64,000 nucleotides of DNA from Bifidobacterium scaligerum (GCF_002802865.1 NZ_PGLQ01000001.1:310001-374000); one strand, 5' to 3'; shown: positions 35,773 through 47,119, counted from the first letter of the stretch. Translations and numbers: made by a program. Notes: generated by a model from the sequence alone, not told the origin.

Positions 35773-36825
35773 GTGGACGTATCCTTGGCCTACTTCATCC
35801 AACAGGTGTTCTCAAATCCGGCACTGGCTATAACAACGTTGCTGACGCTGGGCGTCATATTCGTCAATGGCTGGACAGATGCGCCTAACGCCATTGCTAC
35901 CTGCGTGACGACCCGCTGCATGCGCGTGCGCTCTGCAGTCATCATGGCGGCGATCTTCAACTTCCTGGGTGTCTTCCTGATGACGCAATTCAATGCGTCG
36001 GTCGCCTCCACCATCTCCAATATGGTCGATTTCGGCGGCGACACCCACGCTGCGCTTATTGCGCTGTGCGCAGCGCTGTTCTCCATCGTGGTCTACAGTG
36101 TGGGCGCTTCATTGCTCGGCATCCCGACCTCCGAAAGCCACAGCCTGATTGCGGGCCTGTCCGGTGCGGCCATCGCCATCCAGGGCGGTATCGCCGGCAT
36201 CAACATGGGGGAGTGGGTCAAAGTCCTCTATGGCTTGGTGGCAAGCTTGGTCATCGGATTCGGCATGGGCTGGCTCGTGTGCAAGATCGTCACTCTGGTA
36301 TGCGCCGGATTCGACCGCCGACGCACCAACGGATTCTTCACATACGCCCAGATCGTTGGTGCCGCGGCCAACAGCTTCATGCACGGAGCGCAGGATGGTC
36401 AGAAGTTCATCGGTGTATTGTTCCTCGGCATGGCATTCTGCAACGGACAGCCCAGTGTAGCCGGTGTGGTCATCCCCGTATGGCTGATGATCCTGTGCAG
36501 CACCATCATGGGCGTAGGCACTTCCGTGGGCGGCGAGAAGATCATCAAGTCAGTGGGCATGGACATGGTCAAGTTGGAACGTTATCAGGGCTTCTCCGCC
36601 GATTTGTCCAGCGCATTGTGCTTGTTGTTCATGACCATGTTTGGTATCCCGGTCTCCACTACGCATACCAAGACCAGCGCCATCATGGGTGTAGGTGCCG
36701 TACGACGTCTATCCGCCATTAACTTCGGCGTAGTACGCGACATGATGCTTACATGGGTATTCACGTTCCCCGGTTGTGGCCTCATCAGCTTTGTCATGGC
36801 CAAGCTGTTCATGTTTGTGTTCTGA
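35773..36825 (+). CDS. pit: Inorganic phosphate transporter, PiT family
   Basis: 350 residues, GTG start, with 10-12 helices. The PiT signature GWTDAPNAIATCVTTR and its second copy NSFMHGAQDGQKFIGVLFLG are the two family repeats. It imports phosphate (as metal-phosphate) with protons. The DUF47 partner gene follows, a common pairing. The sequence ends MAKLFMFVF, without a tail. Confidence 0.95.
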   Translation: MDVSLAYFIQQVFSNPALAITTLLTLGVIFVNGWTDAPNAIATCVTTRCMRVRSAVIMAAIFNFLGVFLMTQFNASVASTISNMVDFGGDTHAALIALCAALFSIVVYSVGASLLGIPTSESHSLIAGLSGAAIAIQGGIAGINMGEWVKVLYGLVASLVIGFGMGWLVCKIVTLVCAGFDRRRTNGFFTYAQIVGAAANSFMHGAQDGQKFIGVLFLGMAFCNGQPSVAGVVIPVWLMILCSTIMGVGTSVGGEKIIKSVGMDMVKLERYQGFSADLSSALCLLFMTMFGIPVSTTHTKTSAIMGVGAVRRLSAINFGVVRDMMLTWVFTFPGCGLISFVMAKLFMFVF

Positions 36826-36904
36826 GCCGCAAGTTCTTCGTTTTTTCAGCACATCTTCAACCTCATCCCGCGCCCAGAGATCAAGAGCAGAAAGGAGCTT
36901 CCTC

Positions 36905-37528
36905 ATGGCACGCAAGAACGATTCATTCTATTTCGACTGCTTCCGTCAGAGCGCCGAATGCGCCTGCCGTGCCGCACACCTGTTGTACGAGGTCATGAAC
37001 GATTATGATCCCCAACGACTCAAGGATCATATGGATGCGATGCACAAAATCGAGCAAGAAGCCGACAGTGTCCGACACCGGTTGCTCGACGAGCTGGTCA
37101 CCGCATTCATCACGCCGTTTGACCGTGAAGACATTGCTGAGCTGAGCCACGTGCTCGATGATGTGACCGACAGCATCGAAGGAGTGCTCGATCGCATGTA
37201 TTACGACAACGTGACTACCATGCGTCACGAGGCGTTGCAGATGACCGATATGGTGGTCCACGCATGCGAACAGATCGCTGCCCTCGCCGATGAACTGCCG
37301 CAGTTCCGCCGCTCGAAGACGTTGCGTGAGCGCGTATTCGCCGTCAACACCATCGAAACTGATGCTGATCATGTGTTCATCGAGGCGATGCGTTCGCTGC
37401 ACACTTCCGAAACCGATCCGCTGCAGGTGTTCGCTTGGCATGATGTGTATCGCAACCTTGAACAATGCGCCGACGACTGCGAACACGTCGCCGATGTGGT
37501 GGACAGCATCGTTATGAAGAACAGCTGA
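36905..37528 (+). CDS. DUF47 (PhoU-like) phosphate transport accessory protein
   Basis: 207 residues, all helical. PhoU-like helical repeats with acidic metal-binding patterns are seen (MHKIEQEADSVRHRLLDELV; DREDIAELSHVLDDVTDSIE; HDVYRNLEQCADDCEHVADV). It starts at 36905 with AAAGGAG upstream. The frame is open to 36776, overlapping pit. It is thought to gate the PiT transporter next door. It is cytosolic and lacks a signal. Confidence 0.93.
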   Translation: MARKNDSFYFDCFRQSAECACRAAHLLYEVMNDYDPQRLKDHMDAMHKIEQEADSVRHRLLDELVTAFITPFDREDIAELSHVLDDVTDSIEGVLDRMYYDNVTTMRHEALQMTDMVVHACEQIAALADELPQFRRSKTLRERVFAVNTIETDADHVFIEAMRSLHTSETDPLQVFAWHDVYRNLEQCADDCEHVADVVDSIVMKNS

Positions 37529-37589
37529 CCAACTGACCGTTCCCAGTGTGAACACGCCGCGTCACACACCGATGATAGGATGAAATTCC

Positions 37590-39251
37590 ATGGTTAGAAG
37601 AACACATGGCAATTCGCAAGAGCACGTTACCAAGCATATCTTCGTCACTGGTGGCGTGGTCTCATCTCTCGGTAAAGGCCTGACCGCATCGTCTCTTGGC
37701 CGACTGTTGCGTTCACGCGGCCTGCACGTTCTGCAGCAGAAGCTCGATCCGTACATCAATGTGGATCCGGGTACGATGAACCCCTTCCAGCATGGTGAAG
37801 TGTATGTGACTGAAGACGGTGCCGAGACTGATCTGGACATCGGCCACTATGAGCGTTTCCTTGATGTGTTCCTGAGCCAGAAGGCGAATGTGACCACCGG
37901 TCAGATTTATCAGGAGGTGCTGCGCAAGGAGCGCGCCGGCGAGTACCTCGGCCAGTGTGTGCAGGTCATTCCTCACATCACCAACGAAATCAAGTCCCGT
38001 ATGCGTGCCCAGGCCTCCGACGATGTGGACGTGATCATCACCGAGATCGGTGGTACGGTCGGCGATATCGAATCCCAGCCGTTCTTGGAGGCGGCTCGTG
38101 AGGTTCGTCGTGATCTTGGTTCCGACAACTGCATGTTCGTCCACGTTTCGCTCGTGCCGTACATCTCTGCTGCTCATGAGCTGAAGACCAAGCCCACCCA
38201 GCACTCCGTGATGATGCTGCGTCAGCTGGGCATTTCCCCGGATGCATTGGTGCTGCGTTCCGACCGCCCGCTCAACCAGTCCATCAAGGACAAGATCTCC
38301 CTGATGTGCGATGTGGATGCGGAAGGCGTCGTCAACTGCGTGGATGCCAACAGCATCTATGATGTGCCGAAGATTCTGTTCGACGAGGGCTTGGATGCCT
38401 ACGTGGTGCGCGAACTCGGACTGCCGTTCCATGACGTGGATTGGGATGAGTGGGAGGACCTGCTGGAGCGTGTGCATCACCCCAAGCATGAGGTCAATAT
38501 CGCTATTGTCGGCAAGTACATCGATCTGCCGGATGCGTATCTGTCCGTTACTGAAGCTATTAAGGCCGGCGGTTTCGCCAACTGGGCTAAGGTGAACGTC
38601 AAGTGGGTGGCCGCGGATCGCTGCGAAACCACTGAAGGCGCCGCCGCCGCACTCGACAACATCGATGGCATCGTCATCCCCGGAGGTTTCGGCATCCGCG
38701 GTATCGATGGAAAGATCGGTGCCCTGAAGTTTGCGCGTGAAAACAAGCTGCCTGCTCTCGGCCTGTGCCTCGGTCTGCAGTCCATGGTGATCGAGTACGC
38801 TCGCCACGTGCTGGGCATCGAGGACGCCAATTCCTCCGAATTCGAGCCGGATTGCGCCAATCCGGTCATTGCCACAATGGAGGAGCAGAAGGATATCGTG
38901 GCAGGCAAGGGCGATATGGGTCACACCATGCGCCTCGGTTCCTACCCGGCCGAGCTGGAAGAAGGCTCTCTGGTCGCCGAATTGTACGGTACTACGCATG
39001 TCACCGAGCGCCATCGCCACCGCTATGAGGTTAATGTGGCGTACAAGGATCGTCTGCGCGAAGGTGGTCTGCGTATTTCCGGTCAAAGCCCGGACGGCGA
39101 ACTGACCGAATTCGTGGAACTGCCGCGCGAGGTGCATCCGTTCTATGTGGCCACTCAAGCCCATCCGGAGTTCAAGTCTCGTCCGACCAAGCCCCATCCG
39201 CTGTTTGCTGGTTTGGTCAAGGCTGCTCTGGAGCATCAGGAAGCACGTTGA
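37590..39251 (+). CDS. pyrG: CTP synthase
   Basis: 553 residues. It converts UTP to CTP using glutamine. The N-terminal synthetase domain starts [20 protein letters not shown]. The central part has [15 protein letters not shown]. The C-terminal class I glutamine amidotransferase has the nucleophile in [13 protein letters not shown] and the His/Glu pair in [17 protein letters not shown]. An 11-residue N-terminal extension precedes the core. AGGA precedes the ATG. Confidence 0.97.
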   Translation: MVRRTHGNSQEHVTKHIFVTGGVVSSLGKGLTASSLGRLLRSRGLHVLQQKLDPYINVDPGTMNPFQHGEVYVTEDGAETDLDIGHYERFLDVFLSQKANVTTGQIYQEVLRKERAGEYLGQCVQVIPHITNEIKSRMRAQASDDVDVIITEIGGTVGDIESQPFLEAAREVRRDLGSDNCMFVHVSLVPYISAAHELKTKPTQHSVMMLRQLGISPDALVLRSDRPLNQSIKDKISLMCDVDAEGVVNCVDANSIYDVPKILFDEGLDAYVVRELGLPFHDVDWDEWEDLLERVHHPKHEVNIAIVGKYIDLPDAYLSVTEAIKAGGFANWAKVNVKWVAADRCETTEGAAAALDNIDGIVIPGGFGIRGIDGKIGALKFARENKLPALGLCLGLQSMVIEYARHVLGIEDANSSEFEPDCANPVIATMEEQKDIVAGKGDMGHTMRLGSYPAELEEGSLVAELYGTTHVTERHRHRYEVNVAYKDRLREGGLRISGQSPDGELTEFVELPREVHPFYVATQAHPEFKSRPTKPHPLFAGLVKAALEHQEAR

Positions 39252-39286
39252 TGTGATCTGACATAAAGTCGGTATCACTTAATTAT

Positions 39287-39331
39287 CGAGGTGGTGGCGT
39301 TCGCCTGTTTGGCGCGGATGCCACCACCTCG
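39287..39331 (+). terminator. Terminator of pyrG
   Basis: CGAGGTGGTGGC and GCCACCACCTCG form a 12-base perfect stem with a 21-base loop. Confidence 0.8.
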
Positions 39332-39564
39332 TTGCATATGGGTGGACGATACACGGCGCTATCGCAGATTCATGCGGATTTGACGGTGTGATTCGTCGTT
39401 GAGACGAAAAGTATTCAATGGGTCGTGAGATTCGTCACTTTGCCTGTAAAACCGAGATATGAAGGGGTCTTATCGTCCTGCTGTTCCATAGCATACTGCT
39501 ACTATGCAGGTAGCGTATGCGAAATATCGCACTAAACTGTAAGTAGCGTATAGGAAGACCGTCT
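39332..39564. other. Promoter region of the L,D-transpeptidase gene
   Basis: No gene is seen. It contains the repeated motif reported separately at 39510-39551. Confidence 0.5.
39510..39551. repeat. Direct repeat upstream of the L,D-transpeptidase gene
   Basis: GTAGCGTAT occurs at 39510 and again at 39543, exactly 33 bases (about three helical turns) apart and ending 13 bases before the ATG. This spacing would suit a regulator binding twice on one DNA face. Confidence 0.55.
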
Positions 39565-41172
39565 ATGACCAACGAAAATAGGCATTCAACTCTGCAATTC
39601 ACTGCAGCGGGCAGTGATGCAGCGGCTCTTTCGGACACCGATATTCTGATGCCGATTGCAGACACTGCGTCGTCGGAGCATGGTCCATTATCGGTGAAAG
39701 ATCACAAGCGTCATGTTTGGCCGTGGGCTGTGCTCGCCAGTGTCTTCATTGTCATGGCAGCAGCCTGTGGTTTTGGCGTGTGGTTCTTCCAAAGCCATGT
39801 TCTTCCCGGTACCACCCTTTGGGGCAACTCTGTGACCGGCAAGACCCAGCAGGAGATCGCTGACACCATCAACGATCAGGTGAAGCACACCACAGTGACG
39901 GCCAAGTATCAAGGTAAATCCGCTAAATTCACGTTGGAAAGCTTGGGCGTGGATGTTGACGGAGACGCGATCGCTTCCGATGTATTCAACGCGAAGCGTG
40001 GTGATGTTTGGTGGCAGCAGTATGCGTTTTGGATTACTAAAGACATCGCTCCTGAAATCAATGCCAAGCTTGCCAATGGATCGGTAGTCGACAAGGCTCT
40101 TGACATCGATGCTAAAGAGCCGGTCAACGCGCAGGTCAAGCTCAATGATGCCGGTGACGCCTTTACCGTTGTTGCAGGACAGAATGGACAAGGTGCCGAT
40201 GCTTCCAACATCGCGGCACAGGCCATTAGCTCATTGAAGTCACTGGGTGCCACACAGCCCCGAACGGTTACCGTTACGCTCGATGTGACCGAACCAACTG
40301 TTACGGATGCCATTGCGAACGATGCCAAGTCGACTTTGGATACCATCGCCGGCAAGAACGTATCCATCAAGGTTGCCGGCACCGATATTGCCACTGTCAC
40401 CGTGCCCATGCTGGCTTCATCCATGAGCGTGAACGCCAATCAGCAGGCGACATTGAAGAGCGGTGAAACCCGTAATGGCTATGTGGTGTTTGATTCCGCT
40501 AAGTTGCAGCAGTACTACAACGATCAGATTAAGCCGAGCCTTAAGCTGGAGCGCGAGGATACGAAACTGGTGGTCAACAACGCCGGGGAAGTGATCAGCA
40601 CTGAAACAGAAGGCCATGATGGCGTAGTCATTGCTGATGGCGCTGATACAGGCGTCGGTACCAAACTTGCGGATGCCCTCGCTTCAGGATCGAACTCCAT
40701 CACTGTGGCGGGTACGGTCGACCCGAAGCAGGAGGTCAAGGTTACGCACCATGTGGTTATTGACTTGTCCGATCGCAAACTCTACGCGTATGAAAATGAT
40801 CAAGTGGTCAGGACGCTGAATGTTGCGGTGGCACAAGGCAATGACATGACTACAGGCGAATGCGTAGGCCTCATGTGTACTCCTACCGGTGATTTCACCA
40901 TTTGGCAAAAGCTCCCCAGCCAGGATATGAGCGGATCTCTGACTTTGGCGGACGGCAGTGTGGAGAAGTGGGACGTCAAGGACGTGGGCTTCGTAAACTA
41001 CTTCTCCCATGGTGGTTGTGCCATCCACCGTATTGCTGGTGGCTATACTGCTGACGCCTCGATGCCATATGTCGCCAACGGTTCCCACGGTTGCGTGGGC
41101 ATCGGCTGGGATGTGGCCGAATGGTTCTATAACTGGTGCGGCATGGGCACCAGTGTGCATGTTCAAGTCTGA
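39565..41172 (+). CDS. L,D-transpeptidase with YkuD domain and PG-binding repeats
   Basis: 535 residues. A cytoplasmic N-terminus of about 50 residues is followed by one membrane anchor (WAVLASVFIVMAAACGFGVWFF, residues about 54-75). Then come two repeats of the PG_binding_4 / VanW-like type (TVTAKYQGKSAKFTLESLGV; KNVSIKVAGTDIATVTVPML). The catalytic YkuD domain follows: HHVVIDLSDRKLYAYENDQV ... HRIAGG ... ANGSHGCVGIGWDVAEWFYN, with Cys about 508. It forms 3-3 cross-links in the wall or anchors proteins. The catalytic Cys, the SHG motif and a preceding His are all present. Confidence 0.94.
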   Translation: MTNENRHSTLQFTAAGSDAAALSDTDILMPIADTASSEHGPLSVKDHKRHVWPWAVLASVFIVMAAACGFGVWFFQSHVLPGTTLWGNSVTGKTQQEIADTINDQVKHTTVTAKYQGKSAKFTLESLGVDVDGDAIASDVFNAKRGDVWWQQYAFWITKDIAPEINAKLANGSVVDKALDIDAKEPVNAQVKLNDAGDAFTVVAGQNGQGADASNIAAQAISSLKSLGATQPRTVTVTLDVTEPTVTDAIANDAKSTLDTIAGKNVSIKVAGTDIATVTVPMLASSMSVNANQQATLKSGETRNGYVVFDSAKLQQYYNDQIKPSLKLEREDTKLVVNNAGEVISTETEGHDGVVIADGADTGVGTKLADALASGSNSITVAGTVDPKQEVKVTHHVVIDLSDRKLYAYENDQVVRTLNVAVAQGNDMTTGECVGLMCTPTGDFTIWQKLPSQDMSGSLTLADGSVEKWDVKDVGFVNYFSHGGCAIHRIAGGYTADASMPYVANGSHGCVGIGWDVAEWFYNWCGMGTSVHVQV

Positions 41173-41198
41173 GCAAGCCGGCCAGAGTGTGTTCAAAG

Positions 41199-41230
41199 CG
41201 AACGCCGTCTCCGTTGTGAGACGGCGTTCG
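41199..41230 (+). terminator. Terminator of the L,D-transpeptidase gene
   Basis: CGAACGCCGTCTC and GAGACGGCGTTCG form a 13-base stem with a 6-base loop. Confidence 0.8.
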
Positions 41231-41374
41231 CCGTATTGCAACGTAATACAGACGAATTCGCCTGTAATGAAAAGCACAATCACTATTCGTCGTGGCCGGT
41301 AGTGTTTCCCCATGGGTTCTGCTAGGTTTACGTAAGACTATGTCTATGAGCGAAACGAGATGGAAGGCAGGAAG

Positions 41375-42871
41375 GTGACCGATAACACAGCACCGAACGC
41401 CGCCGCTGACGTGGAGATGAGCCAGTACGTGGCCGATCGTTCCCGCGTCAACGAGGACAAAATCAAACAGGATGACGAGATCATCAGCCAGTTCGGCGAA
41501 TACAGCTATGGCTGGCATGATTCCGATGCCGCCGGTGAAGCGGCTAAGCGAGGTATCGACGAAAATGTCGTGCGTGCCATCAGCGCCGACAAGGGTGAAC
41601 CACAGTGGATGCTTGACATGCGTCTGCGTGGTTTCAAGGCGTTCCTCGACAAGCCCATGCCCAATTGGGGTGTGGACCTCTCCGGCTTCAACGCAGATGA
41701 TTTCAAGTATTACGTCAAGCCGATCGACAAGCAGGCCAAAAGCTGGGAGGAGCTGCCTGACGATATTCGCTCCACCTATGATCGTCTGGGTATTCCCGAA
41801 GCCGAGAAAAAGCGTTTGGTTTCCGGCGTGGCCGCTCAGTATGAGTCCGAGGTGATCTACAACTCCATTCAGGAAGACCTGAAAAAGCAGGGTGTGATCT
41901 TCGTGGACACGGACACCGCCGTGCGTGAATACCCCGAGCTGGTGAAGAAGTATTTCGGCACCGTGGTGCCGCCCGAGGACAACAAGTTCGGCGCGCTGAA
42001 TACCGCCGCATGGTCTGGCGGCTCGTTCGTCTATGTGCCTAAGGGCGTCCATGTGGATATCCCGCTGCAGGCATACTTCCGTATCAACACCCCGGCCATG
42101 GGCCAGTTCGAACGTACGTTGATCATTGCGGATGAAGGCTCCTACGTTCATTACGTAGAAGGCTGCACCGCTCCAATCTGGTCCGAGGATTCTCTGCACG
42201 CAGCCATCGTGGAGATCATAGTGGAGAAGCATGCCCGCGTGCGCTACACCACTGTGCAGAACTGGTCGAACAACGTCTACAATCTCGTCACCCAGCGTGC
42301 CTACGTGCGTGAAGGCGGCACCATGGAATGGGTGGATGGCAATATCGGTTCCAAGGCCACCATGAAATACCCGGCCTGCATCCTTGCTGAGCCGTATGCC
42401 AAAGCTTCCACCATGTCCCTCGGTTTCGCTGGCAAAGGCCAGTATCAGGACACTGGCGCCAAGATGATCCATCTGGCTCCGCACACCAGTTCCACCATCG
42501 TGGCCAAGTCCATCTCCCGTGGCGGTGGCCGTTCCGCTTACCGTGGCTTGGTCAAAATCGTCAAGGGTGCGGAAGGTTCGTCTAATTCCACCGTGTGCGA
42601 TGCGCTGCTCGTGGACGACTTCTCTCGCTCCGATACGTATCCGCATGTGGACGTGCGCGAAGATAATGTCTCCATGGCCCATGAAGCCACGGTTTCCAAG
42701 GTCTCCGAAGACCAATTGTTCTACCTGATGAGCCGCGGTCTTAACGAGGACGAGGCAATGGGCATGATCGTGCGTGGCTTCGTTGAGCCGATCAGCCGCG
42801 AGCTGCCGATGGAATATGCGCTTGAGCTCAATAGACTTGTCGAACTGCAGATGGAAGGATCGGTGGGCTGA
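41375..42871 (+). CDS. sufB: Fe-S cluster assembly protein SufB
   Basis: 498 residues from GTG 41375, which follows GGAAGGCAGGAAG. An ATG at 41360 would give 503 residues but lacks a good site. It is the scaffold core of the SufBCD complex. The SufB motifs are seen ([49 protein letters not shown] with the Cys, and [20 protein letters not shown]). It is the first gene of the operon, 5 bases before sufD. Confidence 0.96.
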   Translation: MTDNTAPNAAADVEMSQYVADRSRVNEDKIKQDDEIISQFGEYSYGWHDSDAAGEAAKRGIDENVVRAISADKGEPQWMLDMRLRGFKAFLDKPMPNWGVDLSGFNADDFKYYVKPIDKQAKSWEELPDDIRSTYDRLGIPEAEKKRLVSGVAAQYESEVIYNSIQEDLKKQGVIFVDTDTAVREYPELVKKYFGTVVPPEDNKFGALNTAAWSGGSFVYVPKGVHVDIPLQAYFRINTPAMGQFERTLIIADEGSYVHYVEGCTAPIWSEDSLHAAIVEIIVEKHARVRYTTVQNWSNNVYNLVTQRAYVREGGTMEWVDGNIGSKATMKYPACILAEPYAKASTMSLGFAGKGQYQDTGAKMIHLAPHTSSTIVAKSISRGGGRSAYRGLVKIVKGAEGSSNSTVCDALLVDDFSRSDTYPHVDVREDNVSMAHEATVSKVSEDQLFYLMSRGLNEDEAMGMIVRGFVEPISRELPMEYALELNRLVELQMEGSVG

Positions 42872-42875
42872 TCCC

Positions 42876-44114
42876 ATGACCAACGAAGCAACCAAAAACG
42901 TCAAGGAAATCGCCATTCCGGTCGCGGATCCGAATGATCCGTACGCCGTACCGGCTGCCATGCCTTCTTCTGTGGACCATGCCGCCCGTTCGTTCGACAT
43001 GAACGACTTCCCGGCGCCGGACCGCAAGCAGGACGAGTGGCGGTACACGCCGATCGAGCGTATCAGTGAATTCTTCGATACATTCAAGCCTTCCGGCGAA
43101 ACTCAGATCGAAGTCTCGATGATTGACGGATCACCGCTCGTCGAAGGCGTGCAGCTCAGCCAGGTCAAGCTCGGCGAGGCTCCGTCCGGTACTGTGTCCA
43201 AGCCGAATGACCGAGTTTCTGCCGTGGAATGGAACTCCGGCGCAACCGCCACCGTCATCGAACTGAGCGGTGAGATCAATCAGCCGGTGCTCGTCAAGGT
43301 GCATGGAGCGGGGGAGGATCTCGACGCCTTCCATCTGGTGATCTCTGCTGCAGACAAGTGCCATGCAGACGTTGTGGTGGAACACGACGGTGACGCCCGT
43401 CTTGCCGAAGGCGTGGAAATCACCACCGGCAAGGACTCGCATATCTCTGCCACATTTATTCAGGAATGGGACAAGACGGCCAAACACGTGGGCAATCACC
43501 GTATTCATGTGGGAGAGGGTGCCTCGTTGCGTCACTCCGTGGTAACTCTCGGTGGTGATGTGGTCCGCATCCGCATGGATCAGGATTTCGGTGGGCCGGA
43601 GGGTGATCTCAATATGCTCGGCATCTACTTTGTCGATCCGGGCGAGCATATCGAGCATCGCACGATGGTGGTGCACAATCACCCCGAGTGCAAGTCCCGC
43701 GTGGTATATAAGGGTGCTCTTGACGGCAAGGGCGCTCACTCCACTTGGGTGGGCAACGCCCTGATTCAGCCGACAGCTCCTGGCACCGACTCCTATGAGC
43801 TCAACCGCAATCTGGTGCTGACTCCGGGAGCCATCGCTGATTCCGAGCCGAATCTGGAAATCGAGAACGGTAATATCGTCGGAGCCGGCCACGCTTCCTC
43901 AGTGGGGCGTTTCGACGATGAGGAGCTGTTCTACCTCCAGTCGCGAGGCATTCCCGAAACCGAGGCCCGCAAGCTCGTGGTACGCGGTTTCTTCGGCGAA
44001 CTTGTAGAAGAGATCGGTATTCCCGCCATCTCCGAACACCTTATGGATGTCATCGATCGTCGTCTGGCTCGTGGTGAAAGCGACGCCATGGCTCAGGTAC
44101 TCGAAGACAAGTAA
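42876..44114 (+). CDS. sufD: Fe-S cluster assembly protein SufD
   Basis: 412 residues. It is a SufB paralogue, the second beta-helix of the SufBC2D scaffold. Seen are FLNDF-like RKQDEWRYTPIERISEFFDT, the beta-helical middle, EHIEHRTMVVHNHPECKSRV then VYKGALDGKGAHSTWVGNA and the C-terminal DDEELFYLQSRGIPETEARK then LVVRGFFGELVEEI. It starts 5 bases after the sufB stop at 42876; the long frame upstream overlaps sufB and is a shadow. Confidence 0.96.
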   Translation: MTNEATKNVKEIAIPVADPNDPYAVPAAMPSSVDHAARSFDMNDFPAPDRKQDEWRYTPIERISEFFDTFKPSGETQIEVSMIDGSPLVEGVQLSQVKLGEAPSGTVSKPNDRVSAVEWNSGATATVIELSGEINQPVLVKVHGAGEDLDAFHLVISAADKCHADVVVEHDGDARLAEGVEITTGKDSHISATFIQEWDKTAKHVGNHRIHVGEGASLRHSVVTLGGDVVRIRMDQDFGGPEGDLNMLGIYFVDPGEHIEHRTMVVHNHPECKSRVVYKGALDGKGAHSTWVGNALIQPTAPGTDSYELNRNLVLTPGAIADSEPNLEIENGNIVGAGHASSVGRFDDEELFYLQSRGIPETEARKLVVRGFFGELVEEIGIPAISEHLMDVIDRRLARGESDAMAQVLEDK

Positions 44115-44197
44115 GCCCGAAAGCAGATCGGATTGCCGAAAGCGATCCCTCCAAATAGACATCGCAGAACAGCACAGACATTTTTAGGAGTACGCAC

Positions 44198-44977
<780 letters not shown>

Positions 44978-44996
44978 TCCGTTGTCTGTTGACCGC

Positions 44997-45122
44997 GAGA
45001 TGGATGTGGTATGTGTTGTTCGACACACTCAAGGCCGTTCGGCCTCGCTCTGGTGTGTGCTCGCAGAGCTTAGCACACACCTACGCTGCTTATGGTCGAA
45101 CAACACATACCACATCCATCTC
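44997..45122. repeat. Hairpin element, long form, inside the suf operon
   Basis: Perfect 28-base inverted arms (44997-45024 and 45095-45122) surround a 70-base centre. The centre holds two smaller stems (AGGCC-GTTC-GGCCT; GGTGTGTGCT with AGCACACACC). The whole would fold as a three-way junction. The segment ACACTCAAGGCCGTT matches the short element at 23784. It lies between sufC and sufS. Confidence 0.88.
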
Positions 45123-45220
45123 CCTCCTCATGAGATTGTCTGAGAGCTAGATGCCAATATCAGGCAGCGGCCAACGTCTCACGATACGGTAGGGAACGTA
45201 AAAACCTAAGGGGATAATGA

Positions 45221-46498
45221 ATGATGGTTGATTTCAAGGCGATTCGGGACGAGTTCCCGATTCTCGATCAGGAGATTCACGGGCACCCGCTGGTGTATTT
45301 GGATTCTGCAGCCACTTCGCAGAAGCCGAATGCGGTAATTGACGCTGAGGCGAACTTCTACCGTACGATCAATGCCGGTGTGCACCGTGGTGCTCATGAG
45401 CTGGCAGCTCGTAGCACTGTGGCTTTCGAAGAGGCTCGTGCCAAGGTAGCAAAGCTTGTTGGCGCGAATGCGGCCGAGGGTGAGGAGGAGATCGTCGTCA
45501 CCGGCGGTGCCACGGCAGGTCTGAACCTGCTGGCTACGGCATTCGGCAACGCTTCGCTGGGCCGTGGGGGAGAGGCCGCCAAGCGTTTCGCTCTGAAGCC
45601 GGGTGACGAGATCGTTGTTTCGCGTGCAGAACATCATTCGGTGCTGCTGCCGTTCCAGGAGCTTGCTTATCGTACCGGTGCCAAGTTTAAGTGGATTGAT
45701 TTGACCGAGGACGGACGAGTTCGCACTGACAACCTCGATGAGGTTATCACCGAACGTACCAAAGTAGTGGCGGTAACGCATGTGGGCAACACCACGGGTG
45801 CCATCACCAACGTGGGCCCGATCATCAAGCGTGCGCATGAGGTAGGCGCAGTGTTCATTCTCGACGCTTGCCAGTCCGTGCCTCACCTCAAGGTGGATTT
45901 CCACGCGCTGGATGTCGATTTCGCCGCTTGGAGCGCGCATAAGATGTACGGTCCTACCGGCGTGGGATTCCTGTATGGCAAGCGTGAGTTGCTGGAGGCT
46001 CTGCCGCCGGCCAATTTCGGTGGTTCGATGGTCGAACTGGCGTATATGGATCATGAAGCGCAGTACATGGCACCGCCTGCACGATTCGAAGCCGGAACCC
46101 AACCGGTCGCTCAAGTGGTTGCTGCCGGTGTGGCCGCCGAATGGATGATGAACATCGGTATGGAAAACATCGAGGCGCATGAGAAGACCCTCTCCGCCGA
46201 GCTGCTCAAGCTCGGTGACATCGACGGTATTCGTATTCTGGGCCCTCGCGAGAATGTAAACCGCATTGGTACGGTAGCCTTCGATGTCAAAGGCGTTCAT
46301 CCGCATGATGTAGGCCAGTTCATTGACGCACAAGGCATTGCCATCCGTGTCGGGCATCACTGTGCCCAGCCGGTGCATCGTCATTTCGGCCTATACGCAT
46401 CCAACCGCGCTTCGTCCGGCGTCTACAATTCGGTGGCGGATGCGCATGCGTTGGTCGAAGCCGCCAAAGGCATCCGTCCGTTCTTTGGCGCGGAATAA
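45221..46498 (+). CDS. sufS: Cysteine desulfurase SufS
   Basis: 425 residues. A PLP enzyme that takes sulfur from cysteine for cluster assembly. Motifs: VYLDSAATSQKP near the start; PLP-binding Lys in FAAWSAHKMYGPTGVGFLYG (Lys about 240); active-site Cys in HHCAQPVHRHFG. Two ATG codons in tandem (45221, 45224) follow AAGGGGATAATGA. It sits after the hairpin element and just before sufU. Confidence 0.96.
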   Translation: MMVDFKAIRDEFPILDQEIHGHPLVYLDSAATSQKPNAVIDAEANFYRTINAGVHRGAHELAARSTVAFEEARAKVAKLVGANAAEGEEEIVVTGGATAGLNLLATAFGNASLGRGGEAAKRFALKPGDEIVVSRAEHHSVLLPFQELAYRTGAKFKWIDLTEDGRVRTDNLDEVITERTKVVAVTHVGNTTGAITNVGPIIKRAHEVGAVFILDACQSVPHLKVDFHALDVDFAAWSAHKMYGPTGVGFLYGKRELLEALPPANFGGSMVELAYMDHEAQYMAPPARFEAGTQPVAQVVAAGVAAEWMMNIGMENIEAHEKTLSAELLKLGDIDGIRILGPRENVNRIGTVAFDVKGVHPHDVGQFIDAQGIAIRVGHHCAQPVHRHFGLYASNRASSGVYNSVADAHALVEAAKGIRPFFGAE

Positions 46499-46564
46499 AC
46501 CTGAGATCGGGAATATTGAGCAGGACCCGGTCCGCAGATTAGGCAGTGAGGAAAAGGAATAACG

Positions 46565-47119
46565 ATGAGTGATTTCGGCATGAGCGGCGATGAGCTGGAG
46601 CAGATGTATCAGGAAGTCATTCTGGAGGCATCCAAACATCCGCATGGCAGGGAATCGTTTGCCCCCAACGCGGCTGAGGAATCCTCCGGTGAAGCGGCTG
46701 CAAATACCACCGTGCGCGCCGCCCACGAATATTGCACACCCGGAGAATCCCATCAGTTCAATCCGACCTGCGGTGATGAGGCAACTGTTCATGTCGAGGT
46801 GTCGGACGACGAGCCGCACACCATCAAACGTCTGGTGTGGGACGGTCACGGTTGTTCCATCTCCCAAGCCAGCCTGTCGGTGATGGTGGATCTCGTGGAC
46901 GGTAAAACCGTGGACGAAGCCATGCATCTGGAGCAGGTGTTCCATCAGCTGATGGAGTCTCGTGGTGCGGGCCTCCAGAGTGAATCTCTGGAAGATGAGC
47001 TTGGTGACGCTGTGGTGTTCCAAGGTGTTTCGAAATACCCTATGCGCATCAAATGCGCTCTGCTAGGCTGGGAAGGGCTAAAGGACTCCGTCGCCAAAGC
47101 CCTGGCTGCAAAGAACTGA
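46565..47119 (+). CDS. sufU: Fe-S assembly sulfur carrier SufU
   Basis: 184 residues. It is a NifU-like zinc protein that accepts sulfur from SufS in Gram-positive bacteria. Zn/Fe ligands are FNPTCGDEATVHVEV and VWDGHGCSISQASLSVMVDL, with the third Cys (KCALLGWEGL) near the end. The region between Cys1 and Cys2 has the usual SufU insertion, and the N-terminus is extended by 35 residues compared with B. subtilis. AAAAGGAATA is upstream. Confidence 0.95.
   Translation: MSDFGMSGDELEQMYQEVILEASKHPHGRESFAPNAAEESSGEAAANTTVRAAHEYCTPGESHQFNPTCGDEATVHVEVSDDEPHTIKRLVWDGHGCSISQASLSVMVDLVDGKTVDEAMHLEQVFHQLMESRGAGLQSESLEDELGDAVVFQGVSKYPMRIKCALLGWEGLKDSVAKALAAKN

Noticed and set aside
37713-39278. 521-codon minus-strand frame opposite pyrG
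   Set aside because: Antisense shadow of CTP synthase, no start signal, no domain.
40976-43087. 703-codon open frame on the minus strand across the L,D-transpeptidase and sufB/sufD
   Set aside because: It lies antisense to three well-supported genes, has no ribosome binding site or recognisable domain, and is explained by the GC-rich codon bias of the plus-strand genes.
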